From Dyadobacter frigoris (GTDB lineage: Bacteria > Bacteroidota > Bacteroidia > Cytophagales > Spirosomataceae): 64,000 nt of DNA. Of the stretch, positions 53,339 through 60,965 are shown piece after piece (position 1 is the first letter of the stretch; the number at the start of each line of letters is the position of its first letter). Position numbers and translations under genes: made by a program. The notes below the pieces were generated by a model. It saw nothing but the letters and a program-made list of their open reading frames with translations, was not told the origin of the DNA and made no database searches. Location: positions 43,308-107,307 of the forward strand of contig NZ_SZVO01000023.1 of NCBI RefSeq assembly GCF_005280585.1, written 5' to 3'.

Positions 53339-54202
53339 CTATTTGTTCAAAAGCTCAATCAAAAACTGTCTGAAAGGCTCAGCGAATTCTTTTCTTTTCA
53401 AAGCAAATTCGACCGTTGTTTTAAGATAATCAAGTTTGTCACCGATATCATGACGTTTTCCTTCGATATGATGCGCGTAAATATTTTCACGTTTTAAAAG
53501 AAGCAATAACGAATCAGTTAACTGAATTTCGTTGTTTTTGCCTTTTGGTGTTTGTTCAATGCAATTGAAAATTTCTGGTGTTAAAATGTAACGTCCTGCA
53601 ATGGCCAGATTAGAAGGAGCAAGTTCGATGGCAGGTTTTTCTACCAAAGTAGTCAGTTCAAGAATCGTATCACTCAAAGAATTTCCACCAACGATACCAT
53701 AGCGATTTACCTTATTGGCAGGAACTTGTTCAACCGCAATCACGGATCCTCCATATTGTTCATAAGTATCCATTAATTGCTGCGTTACCGGAATGACAGA
53801 ATCCATGATAGTATCCCCAAGTAAAACGGCAAAAGGTTCATTACCAACATGATGACGTGCATAATAAATAGCATCACCTAAACCATTTGCTTCTTTCTGA
53901 CGAACAAAATGCACATTCGCCATATCGGCCAAACGACGCATTTCATTGAACCAGATCATATCTTCTTTTTCTTCCAGACGAGATTCCAGTTCAACATTTC
54001 TGTCAAAATGATCTTCAATGGCACGTTTTCCTTTTCCTGAAATAATCAGAATATCTTCAATTCCTGAATCAACAGCCTCTTGTACAACATATTGAATAGT
54101 AGGAATGTCAATAATTGGCAACATTTCCTTTGGCATCGATTTGGTTGCCGGTAAAAAACGGGTTCCAAGTCCGGCAGCAGGAATTACAGCTTTACGAATC
54201 AT
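53339..54202 (-). CDS. galU: UTP-glucose-1-phosphate uridylyltransferase
   Basis: This 287-residue enzyme makes UDP-glucose from glucose 1-phosphate and UTP. It has the N-terminal VIPAAGLGTRFLPATKSMPKEMLPI signature, the EAVDSGIEDILIISGKGK segment and the later VEKP motif (TLVEKPAIELA). It lies between a GHMP kinase gene upstream (147-bp gap with an inverted repeat) and the SDR gene downstream. The kinase neighbour suggests a sugar 1-phosphate route feeding this enzyme. UTP/glucose specificity is inferred from the strong family match. Confidence 0.94.
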   Translation of the reverse strand: MIRKAVIPAAGLGTRFLPATKSMPKEMLPIIDIPTIQYVVQEAVDSGIEDILIISGKGKRAIEDHFDRNVELESRLEEKEDMIWFNEMRRLADMANVHFVRQKEANGLGDAIYYARHHVGNEPFAVLLGDTIMDSVIPVTQQLMDTYEQYGGSVIAVEQVPANKVNRYGIVGGNSLSDTILELTTLVEKPAIELAPSNLAIAGRYILTPEIFNCIEQTPKGKNNEIQLTDSLLLLLKRENIYAHHIEGKRHDIGDKLDYLKTTVEFALKRKEFAEPFRQFLIELLNK

Positions 54203-54210
54203 AAGTTTTG

Positions 54211-54350
54211 GCTTTCGGCGGTCGGCTATCGGCGTTCAGTTGATAGCGTTTTGCCAGTTGGTTAAGTTTTTAAATATTTTTTATGTATTGCAAGTATCAA
54301 CAAAATTGATAGAGCCAGTTACTGACTGCCGAAAGCCGACTGCCGATAGC
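54211..54350. repeat. Inverted pair of GCCGA-rich repeats between galU and the GHMP kinase gene
   Basis: The copy at 54211-54239, read on the minus strand, and the copy at 54322-54350 share 24 of 29 positions (CTGA, GCCGA, AGCCGAC, GCCGA, AGC). They flank an 82-bp AT-rich interior and the right copy touches the stop codon of the kinase gene. Similar GCCGAAAGCCGAC-type words are interspersed in related genomes. Confidence 0.6.
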
Positions 54351-55345
54351 TATATTACAAATGGCTTAATTACCCTCGCGTTATGTTTTTTTAGTTTGAC
54401 AAAAAGCTGGTTAAGCATATCGTCATCTTTATAAATTCCAATGATTGTTCCTCCTGAACCTGCAAATTTTGCAGATGCTCCACATTCTCTGGCAGCATTT
54501 ATCAATCTTTTATTAGACTCCGGAACGTTATAGATTTTACAACGGAGATTGAAATTTTCATTCATTAACTCATGCAGATCCTCTGCTCTGCCTTCTTGCA
54601 AAGCGGTATATCCATCTTTTGCTTTCTGCCCGATCTGTCCCAAAACATCGATCACATCCTGTTCACCACGATCAAATCTTGCACGTACATCACTGTGAAC
54701 TTTCCCGGAAACCTTGCTCAGATTTGTATTGTAGGCAACGTAAAGCTTAGGAAGTAATGCTGGATTTATTCTTTCATAAAGTCCGTGACCCTGTTTTTCA
54801 ATCAAGGTTTTATCAAAATCCATATAAACACAACCTTCATAACATTGAATGACACGATCTTGCAAACCGGCGGCAATTCCCAATTCTTCCGTTTCAGAAA
54901 CCATCACAAGTTGCGGCAATATTTCAATGGGAATTTCAACTTTGTAAAACTGCATCAGTGCACGAAATAGCGCCACGACAATAGCACTGGATCCGGACAT
55001 ACCAACCTGACGCGGAATTGAAGAACGGTATCTAACCGTGAAATTCCGGTTTGGCAATTTGATGCTGTTTTCCTCACAGTAATCCGCAAATTTCTTGATG
55101 CCTGCTTTAATAAGCGGAATGCCGCCGTTGTAGCCCAACATGCTGACAGATTCCCGCAAATGAAATATGCTCCTGAACGTGCTGCCATCTTGTGGCTCGG
55201 GCTCTATATGAAGCTCAGGGGATTCATATAATGAAATGGATGCTCCGAAATTCCGGACAGAAATCGATATTGTTTTTCCAAAAAAACCATCTGAAGGATT
55301 TCCCAGCAGCCCGGCCCGGGCGTATGCGCGCGTTTCAATGATCAA
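54350..55345 (-). CDS. GHMP-family sugar kinase, glucuronokinase-like
   Basis: This 331-residue GHMP kinase has an N-terminal YARAGLLGNPSDGFFGKT (start of the family) and the ATP-binding PRQVGMSGSSAIVVALFRAL segment. A C-terminal AKFAGSGGTIIGIY motif completes it. The overall pattern resembles glucuronokinases, which phosphorylate glucuronate at C1. GalU follows downstream, so the pair could supply UDP-sugars from free sugar acids or hexoses. Substrate assignment is inference; other GHMP sugar kinases are possible. Confidence 0.8.
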   Translation of the reverse strand: MIIETRAYARAGLLGNPSDGFFGKTISISVRNFGASISLYESPELHIEPEPQDGSTFRSIFHLRESVSMLGYNGGIPLIKAGIKKFADYCEENSIKLPNRNFTVRYRSSIPRQVGMSGSSAIVVALFRALMQFYKVEIPIEILPQLVMVSETEELGIAAGLQDRVIQCYEGCVYMDFDKTLIEKQGHGLYERINPALLPKLYVAYNTNLSKVSGKVHSDVRARFDRGEQDVIDVLGQIGQKAKDGYTALQEGRAEDLHELMNENFNLRCKIYNVPESNKRLINAARECGASAKFAGSGGTIIGIYKDDDMLNQLFVKLKKHNARVIKPFVI

Positions 55346-55500
55346 GGTAAGTCTTTTTTTGCGTCAAAAGTAGTAACTAATTGACGACACTTTCCACATT
55401 TGCCCCTTAATAAATTTGGTGACCAAAAGGGTAGGATCGAAATATTGTCACGGATTTTTCCGACTAATTGTATGGTTAATAAACCTCTAAAATACAAAAA

Positions 55501-55540
55501 AGTGATCGGTTAGGAGTAAATACTCTTCTAACCGATCACT
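55501..55540 (-). terminator. Intrinsic terminator downstream of the YceI gene
   Basis: A perfect 13-bp stem (55501-55513 with 55528-55540) lies 20 bp beyond the YceI stop on the minus strand, and is followed on that strand by a run of T. Confidence 0.8.
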
Positions 55541-55559
55541 TAAATTGTTCTGTGAAAAA

Positions 55560-56096
55560 TTAAGCTTGTTTAATCAACTGAATATTGATTGCCAATTTAA
55601 TTTCGTCGCCTACAACCACGCCACCTGCTTCGGTTGTTGCACTCCATGTAAGTCCAAATTCTTTACGGCTTATTTTGCCGTTAATTTCAAAACCGGCTTT
55701 GCTCTGACCGTAAAAATCAGTCATTGCTCCACCGTATTCAGCTTCCAAAACTACTGGTTTCGTTGTGCCTTTTATGGTCAGATCACCAGCAAGTTTGTAA
55801 GTATCTTCACCTGTTTTTTCCAAACCTGTTGAAGTGAAAGTCAATTTTGGATAGTTTTCAGCATCAAAGAAATCTCCTGAACGAAGGTGTTCGTCACGTT
55901 GTGTCTGGTTTGTATCGATACTTGCTACATCAGCCGAAAACTGAATGTTGGCAGTTGTCAAATCTTCACCGTCTGTTTCAACCGTCCCTTCAAAAGTTTT
56001 GAATGAACCTGTTACTGTTGAGATTACAAGGTGTTTTACTTTAAACTGAATTTCTGAATGCGTTGGGTCAATAACCCATGATGTTTTGGTTGACAT
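55560..56096 (-). CDS. YceI family protein
   Basis: This 178-residue lipocalin-like protein binds a polyisoprenoid-type ligand in characterised family members. Hallmarks are WVIDPTHSEIQFKVKHLVISTVTGSFKTFEG, the later RDEHLRSGDFFDAENYPKLTFTST and a LAGDLTIKGTTKPVVLEAEYGG segment. I start it at ATG 56094-56096 (MSTKTSW); the open frame extends to 56177, but that part is poor, AT-rich and lacks a signal peptide. Without a signal it would be cytoplasmic, unlike many YceI proteins. Monocistronic, with a terminator after the stop. Confidence 0.92.
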   Translation of the reverse strand: MSTKTSWVIDPTHSEIQFKVKHLVISTVTGSFKTFEGTVETDGEDLTTANIQFSADVASIDTNQTQRDEHLRSGDFFDAENYPKLTFTSTGLEKTGEDTYKLAGDLTIKGTTKPVVLEAEYGGAMTDFYGQSKAGFEINGKISRKEFGLTWSATTEAGGVVVGDEIKLAINIQLIKQA

Positions 56097-56247
56097 AATA
56101 TATTTTGTTTTAATTAATATGTTTCTACATTTAATGTATATACATGTAATTGAATGAAAAAGTTTAATATTAGGCAAAAAAAATTCTCAATCTTTTTAGA
56201 TTTAGAATTAAAGTATTGGTAATAAGATATTTACGGTTTAATATTTT

Positions 56248-56985
56248 TTATTCTTTTGGCATAACAAAAATAGCTTCGTCAATTTTTGGGTTGACTTCCA
56301 GCGTTTTAATTTTCATCGCCATCGAAGCACCCGGCATAGCGGAGGTTTCAACTTCGGATGTAAACGGATAGGTTATTCCATCTACCCGCCTAAAATCGGA
56401 TTGCGTATTTTTCGATTCAATTTGCTGTCCCTGAACAGTAACCGAGGCTACAACTTTTAAAATATAATAAGTATCCTGGGAAATGTAATTGGTACGTTTG
56501 GATCCGTTTTTCATGTTTTGTGTAACCTTGTAAACTTTTGCGCCGCCAAGATCATCTTCACCGTCCAACGTTAGTGTCTGGCCTTTTTCTTTATAGTTAT
56601 ACAAACCGGTCAAGTCAGTTTCAGCAGAAAGTGATTTGACAACTTCGTCAGGGAGCGGCGTAGCTTTTGTTTGTCCCGCCATCGGATTTATAGACCAGCC
56701 TTTGTCGTTGTCAATAACCTGCGTGATTGTTGATCCCTGAACAACCGTTTCGCTGCGAAAGCCGCGATCCTGAACGATGGTTGTGGTAACCGGAATCTGC
56801 ATTTTCATTACTTCCATTTCAGCTGTAATTTTCACACTTTTCAGCTTCGACAATTTCTCTTTGCCGCCCATAGCAGTTAGATGCAAAGCGACGATTTCGT
56901 CAAGTGTTTTTTGAGCAAACGCAGAAGAAAATATTCCTGAGATAATTAGAAGTAACAGCGACTTGAAATAAGTTTTTTTGAGCAT
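56248..56985 (-). CDS. Secreted LolA-like protein
   Basis: This 245-residue protein has a signal peptide (about 1-25, ending SSAFAQ) and then a beta-rich fold like outer-membrane lipoprotein-sorting (LolA/LppX-like) proteins: an early helix DEIVALHLTAMGGKEKLSKLKSV, then strands with TTTIVQDRGFRSETVVQG and YFTF-like endings. Start is at ATG 56983-56985 where the signal begins; the open frame upstream to 57066 is not convincing. Related proteins bind hydrophobic ligands. True LolA function is not claimed. Confidence 0.78.
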   Translation of the reverse strand: MLKKTYFKSLLLLIISGIFSSAFAQKTLDEIVALHLTAMGGKEKLSKLKSVKITAEMEVMKMQIPVTTTIVQDRGFRSETVVQGSTITQVIDNDKGWSINPMAGQTKATPLPDEVVKSLSAETDLTGLYNYKEKGQTLTLDGEDDLGGAKVYKVTQNMKNGSKRTNYISQDTYYILKVVASVTVQGQQIESKNTQSDFRRVDGITYPFTSEVETSAMPGASMAMKIKTLEVNPKIDEAIFVMPKE

Positions 56986-57091
56986 GTGGAGTTTGTTTTG
57001 ATAAAGTGTAAAACTAGGGAATATTAATTTAATTGTGAATTTGATTGAGGAGGAGTGGATTATCATGCTGTTGAGTGAATGATATTTAATA

Positions 57092-57167
57092 CCCGTCGGA
57101 CGGCAGAAAAAGCCGACCGACGGGGTCGCTCATTCCGTCCGACGGCTTTTTTCAGCCGTCGGACGGA
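57092..57167. repeat. Paired REP/BIME-like hairpins
   Basis: Two adjacent GC-rich hairpins share the core CGTCGGACGG: one at 57092-57104 with 57112-57124 (13-bp stem, one mismatch) and one at 57134-57146 with 57155-57167 (perfect 13-bp stem, T-rich loop). The composition contrasts sharply with the AT-rich surroundings. No RAYT transposase gene is in the window. Confidence 0.75.
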
Positions 57168-57286
57168 TATTAAAAGTTGTTCAGGCAAGGATACTATTAT
57201 TCAAACTTTGCATAAAAAATTATTTGCCGAACGGATAATCGAGCTGTTTTAAGCAAGTGCAATTTTTCAAACTCCACATAAAAAAA

Positions 57287-57318
57287 GCGAACGAACCAAA
57301 AGATGATCCGCTCGCCAA
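57287..57318 (-). terminator. Terminator downstream of atpG
   Basis: On the minus strand a 9-bp stem with two G-U pairs (about 57287-57318) is followed by a T-rich tract, 24 bp beyond the atpG stop. Confidence 0.55.
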
Positions 57319-57341
57319 AATATATAAGTTCTTAAAACTAA

Positions 57342-58229
57342 TTATGAATTCTTCAATGCTTCCGCACCACCAACGATTTCAAGGATTTCCGTTGTAATCG
57401 CAGCCTGACGCGTACGGTTGTAAATCAATTTCAGTTCTTTCAAAAGATCCTGAGCATTCTCAGTCGCTTTATCCATTGCTGTCATACGAGCACCTTGTTC
57501 CGAAGCGTTTGATTCCAGAACGGCACGGTATAACATGATCTTCAACGATTTTGGAATTAACTCAGCAAGAATTTCTTCCTCATTTGGTTCAAATATATAG
57601 TTAACCTCCGGTGCTTTTACTTTTTGGGTAGTAGTATCCGCAACGATCGGTAAATATGGATCTGTATGAATGATTTGCGTAGCAACGTTTTTGAACTCGT
57701 TATAAACCAGATCAACCACATCATAACGGCCTACTGAAAAGTCCTTCATGATTTTTTCTGCTGCTTCTTTTACGTTGACAAATTTAAGTCTTGTAAACAA
57801 ATCGGTATAAGCAGTGATCACAGTAAAACCTCTGCGGTTAAATGCTTCTGCACCTTTTTTACCGATTGCAAAAATCTCAACATTTCCTTTGCCAGCCTGC
57901 ACTGAATATTTTGCTTCAATCAGCGCCAACGTAGCTTTAATAATATTCGTATTGAAAGCACCGCACAATCCACGATCGGAAGTAACGACAACGATCAATA
58001 TCTTTTCAGCCGAACGAACTGTTTTCAATGGGCTATCCACTGAACTTTCAGAACCTGCGGAAACAGTTGAAAGCATTTGTCCCAATTTCTGGGCATAAGG
58101 ACGCATTTGCAGGATATTATCCTGAGCTCTGCGCAATTTAGCAGCTGCCACCATTTTCATGGCTTTGGTTATCTGCTGGGTTGAATTAACCGAAACGATC
58201 CGGTTACGTACTTCTTTTAAGCTTGCCAT
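57342..58229 (-). CDS. atpG: ATP synthase F1 gamma subunit
   Basis: This 295-residue central-stalk subunit rotates within the alpha/beta hexamer and couples proton flow to ATP synthesis. The N-terminal ASLKEVRNRIVSVNSTQQITKAMKMVAAAKLRRAQ and C-terminal LIYNRTRQAAITTEILEIVGGAEAL are diagnostic, and VVTSDRGLCGAFN is in the middle. It follows atpA by 96 bp; the gap carries a long hairpin. The atpDC genes are not adjacent. Confidence 0.96.
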   Translation of the reverse strand: MASLKEVRNRIVSVNSTQQITKAMKMVAAAKLRRAQDNILQMRPYAQKLGQMLSTVSAGSESSVDSPLKTVRSAEKILIVVVTSDRGLCGAFNTNIIKATLALIEAKYSVQAGKGNVEIFAIGKKGAEAFNRRGFTVITAYTDLFTRLKFVNVKEAAEKIMKDFSVGRYDVVDLVYNEFKNVATQIIHTDPYLPIVADTTTQKVKAPEVNYIFEPNEEEILAELIPKSLKIMLYRAVLESNASEQGARMTAMDKATENAQDLLKELKLIYNRTRQAAITTEILEIVGGAEALKNS

Positions 58230-58268
58230 CTTAGGGAAATTAAATGCGGTCCGCCTGAGGTAATCAAT

Positions 58269-58313
58269 AAGTAAAAAATCAAAAATGGTAAGACCATTTC
58301 TGATTTTTTACTT
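58269..58313. other. Long hairpin between atpA and atpG
   Basis: A 21-bp inverted repeat with one mismatch (58269-58289 and 58293-58313) and a 3-nt loop lies inside the operon, with T-rich outer arms. It could act as an attenuator or as an RNA-stability element setting the ratio of alpha to gamma, of which the F1 part needs 3:1. Confidence 0.65.
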
Positions 58314-58325
58314 AAAGCTTCTCTA

Positions 58326-59900
58326 TTAATATTTAGCTGCGAGTTCTTTCGCTACTTTGTCGATCACGTCAGTAACACTGTTGTCCAGTTTACCCGCACG
58401 CAATGCTTTCAATGTTTCGCTGTATTGTGCTGAAAGAATTGTAAGGAATTCTTTGTCGAATTCTTTTACTTTTTCAACCGGAATTCTGTCTAATAAGCCT
58501 TTTGTAGATGCATAAACTGTTGCAACCTGGTGCTCAACTGGTACTGGTGCATATTGAGGTTGTTTCAATACTTCCTGGTTGCGGCGTCCACGGTCAATTG
58601 CAAGTTTAGTAGAAGCATCAAGATCGGAACCGAATTTCGCAAAAGCTTCCAATTCACGGAATTGAGCCTGATCAAGTTTTAACGTACCTGAAACCTTTTT
58701 CATCGACTTGATCTGAGCGTTACCACCCACACGTGATACCGAGATACCTACGTTGATCGCAGGACGGATACCCGAGTTGAACAAGTTTGATTCAAGGAAT
58801 ATCTGTCCGTCAGTAATCGAAATTACGTTCGTTGGGATATAAGCAGAAACGTCGCCAGCTTGTGTTTCAATGATTGGAAGTGCAGTTAATGAACCACCAC
58901 CTTTAACCTTACCTTTAAGAGAAGGAGGAAGGTCATTCATGTTTGCCGCTATACTATCATCATTGATGATCTTCGCAGCTCTTTCCAAAAGACGGCTGTG
59001 AAGATAAAATACGTCTCCTGGATAAGCTTCACGTCCCGGAGGGCGACGAAGTAGCAAGGAAACTTCACGGTAAGAAACCGCTTGTTTTGAAAGGTCATCA
59101 TAAACAATAAGCGCAGGACGACCGGTATCACGGAAATATTCACCGATTGCAGCACCTGTAAAAGGAGCATAAAATTGCATTGGTGAAGGATCTGATGCTC
59201 CGGCTGCTACGATTACCGTATAGTCCATTGCACCATAACGGCGAAGTGTTGCTTCGATACCTTTGATTGTTGAAGCCTTTTGGCCGCAAGCTACGTAGAT
59301 ACAGAATACAGGCTCGCCTTTATCAAAATATTCTCTTTGATTGATGATAGTATCAATAGCAACAGCAGTCTTTCCAGTCTGGCGGTCACCGATAATCAAC
59401 TCACGTTGTCCACGTCCGATAGGAATCATCGCATCGATTGCTTTGATACCCGTTTGAAGTGGCTCGGTTACAGGCTGACGGAAAATTACCCCCGGAGCTT
59501 TACGCTCAAGTGGCATCTCGAATGTTTCACCCTGGATTGGGCCCATTCCGTCGATTGGTTCAGCAAGTGTGTTTACAACACGGCCTACAATACCTTCACC
59601 AACTTTTACTGAAGCGATCTCTTTAGTCCGCTTCACTGTGTCGCCTTCTTTAATTTCACTTGAATCACCAAGTAAAACGGCTCCAACGTTATCTTCCTCG
59701 AGGTTCAATGCGAGGGCCTTCAGGCCATTCTCGAAAACAAGCAGCTCACCCGCTTGTACTTGGGAAAGGCCATAAATGCGGGCAACACCGTCACCAACCT
59801 GAAGGACTGTTCCTACTTCTTCGAGCTCTGCTTCAGATTTAGCGCCTGCAAGTTGTTCGCGCAGGATGGCCGAAACTTCGTCCGGTCTAACAGATACCAT
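58326..59900 (-). CDS. atpA: ATP synthase F1 alpha subunit
   Basis: This 524-residue subunit binds the regulatory nucleotide and forms the hexamer with beta. Walker A is GDRQTGKT (171-178). PAINVGISVSRVGG, the alpha-specific signature, is present, and the N-terminus SVRPDEVSAILREQL fits alpha subunits that bind delta. It is the first gene of an atpA-atpG pair; the delta subunit and Fo genes, which often precede it, are absent from the region upstream, where a divergent FKBP gene lies. Confidence 0.96.
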   Translation of the reverse strand: MVSVRPDEVSAILREQLAGAKSEAELEEVGTVLQVGDGVARIYGLSQVQAGELLVFENGLKALALNLEEDNVGAVLLGDSSEIKEGDTVKRTKEIASVKVGEGIVGRVVNTLAEPIDGMGPIQGETFEMPLERKAPGVIFRQPVTEPLQTGIKAIDAMIPIGRGQRELIIGDRQTGKTAVAIDTIINQREYFDKGEPVFCIYVACGQKASTIKGIEATLRRYGAMDYTVIVAAGASDPSPMQFYAPFTGAAIGEYFRDTGRPALIVYDDLSKQAVSYREVSLLLRRPPGREAYPGDVFYLHSRLLERAAKIINDDSIAANMNDLPPSLKGKVKGGGSLTALPIIETQAGDVSAYIPTNVISITDGQIFLESNLFNSGIRPAINVGISVSRVGGNAQIKSMKKVSGTLKLDQAQFRELEAFAKFGSDLDASTKLAIDRGRRNQEVLKQPQYAPVPVEHQVATVYASTKGLLDRIPVEKVKEFDKEFLTILSAQYSETLKALRAGKLDNSVTDVIDKVAKELAAKY

Positions 59901-59950
59901 AGTATAATTGACTTATTTAGAGTATAGTAGTAAGTTTTTGAAATCAGCCG

Positions 59951-59958
59951 CAAATGTA
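59951..59958 (-). promoter_or_regulatory. Candidate -7 element for atpAG
   Basis: The minus strand reads TACATTTG, matching TAnnTTTG, 50 bp before the atpA start. No clear -33 is present. The surrounding divergent spacer 59901-60188 (288 bp) shows nothing else I recognise. Confidence 0.35.
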
Positions 59959-60188
59959 GGGTTAATTCTTTAAATAAAGAATACTTCACTTAAAAAACTA
60001 CACCATAAAAATTAGATTTTTCCAAGTTTGCCTTTCTACGCTATTATAGCGGTGCAAAAATATGGAAATTCAAGCATTTAAAAGGTTTTTAAAACTTTTT
60101 TAGGTACTAATTGTGTTTTTGTTGTAATTGAGTTCGTTAATAACAATTACTTATCAAAAATTTAATCCTCAGACCATCCTTAAGTAGA

Positions 60189-60947
60189 ATGTACAAATTA
60201 GAAAAAACCATTTTAGCCTCAGTTTTATGTATCGGTTTAGCCGCTTCACAGGGATTTGCGCAAGCACCCAAGAAAGTTACCAAACCAGCCGCAACAACAA
60301 AAAAGACTACGCTTACAGCAGCAAAAGCAGCGCCATCATCAAATGTACTCAGGAATAAGTTGGATTCACTATCAGCGGCGATCGGTGTAAGTTTTTCTAA
60401 TTCATTGACGTCCCAGGGAATCAGTAATATCAATACTGATATTTTAACCAAAACCATACAAGCGTCTCTTAAAGGAGAGAAAACTACTTTTTCGTCAGAA
60501 GAAGCAAATAAATTTATAGGAGAATATTTTCAAAAATTAACTGAAGAAAAAGGAGCCGTGGTAAAAATAGAAGGAGAAAAGTTTTTGGAAGAAAACAAGA
60601 AAAAGACAGGTGTTACAACAACAGAAAGTGGTTTGCAGTACTCTGTAATAAAAATGGGCGATGGGCCGAAGCCTACTGCAACAGATAAAGTAAAGACCCA
60701 TTATCATGGCACTTTGACCAATGGAACAGTTTTTGACAGTTCTGTTGATCGCGGTGAACCGGTTGAGTTTCCGGTGAATGGTGTAATAAAAGGATGGACA
60801 GAAGCATTGCAGCTTATGCCGGTTGGTTCGAAATGGAAATTGTATATTCCATATTCGCTGGCTTATGGTGAACGTGCAGCAGGTCCTCAGATTCCAGCTT
60901 ATTCAGCTTTAGTTTTTGAAGTTGAATTATTAGAAATTGTTAAATAG
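60189..60947 (+). CDS. Secreted FKBP-type peptidyl-prolyl cis-trans isomerase
   Basis: This 252-residue protein has a signal peptide (about 1-26), an Ala/Lys-rich linker (about 28-55), an N-terminal dimerisation region as in FkpA/Mip (about 58-145), and an FKBP catalytic domain from about 150. The domain contains VKTHYHGTLTNGTVFDSSVDRGEPVEFPVNGVIKGWTEAL and IPYSLAYGERAAG. It should fold envelope proteins by proline isomerisation. The next gene, 18 bp downstream, encodes a periplasmic protease, so the two form an envelope quality-control pair. Confidence 0.93.
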   Translation: MYKLEKTILASVLCIGLAASQGFAQAPKKVTKPAATTKKTTLTAAKAAPSSNVLRNKLDSLSAAIGVSFSNSLTSQGISNINTDILTKTIQASLKGEKTTFSSEEANKFIGEYFQKLTEEKGAVVKIEGEKFLEENKKKTGVTTTESGLQYSVIKMGDGPKPTATDKVKTHYHGTLTNGTVFDSSVDRGEPVEFPVNGVIKGWTEALQLMPVGSKWKLYIPYSLAYGERAAGPQIPAYSALVFEVELLEIVK

Positions 60948-60965
60948 TTAACAAAAATTCGACGA

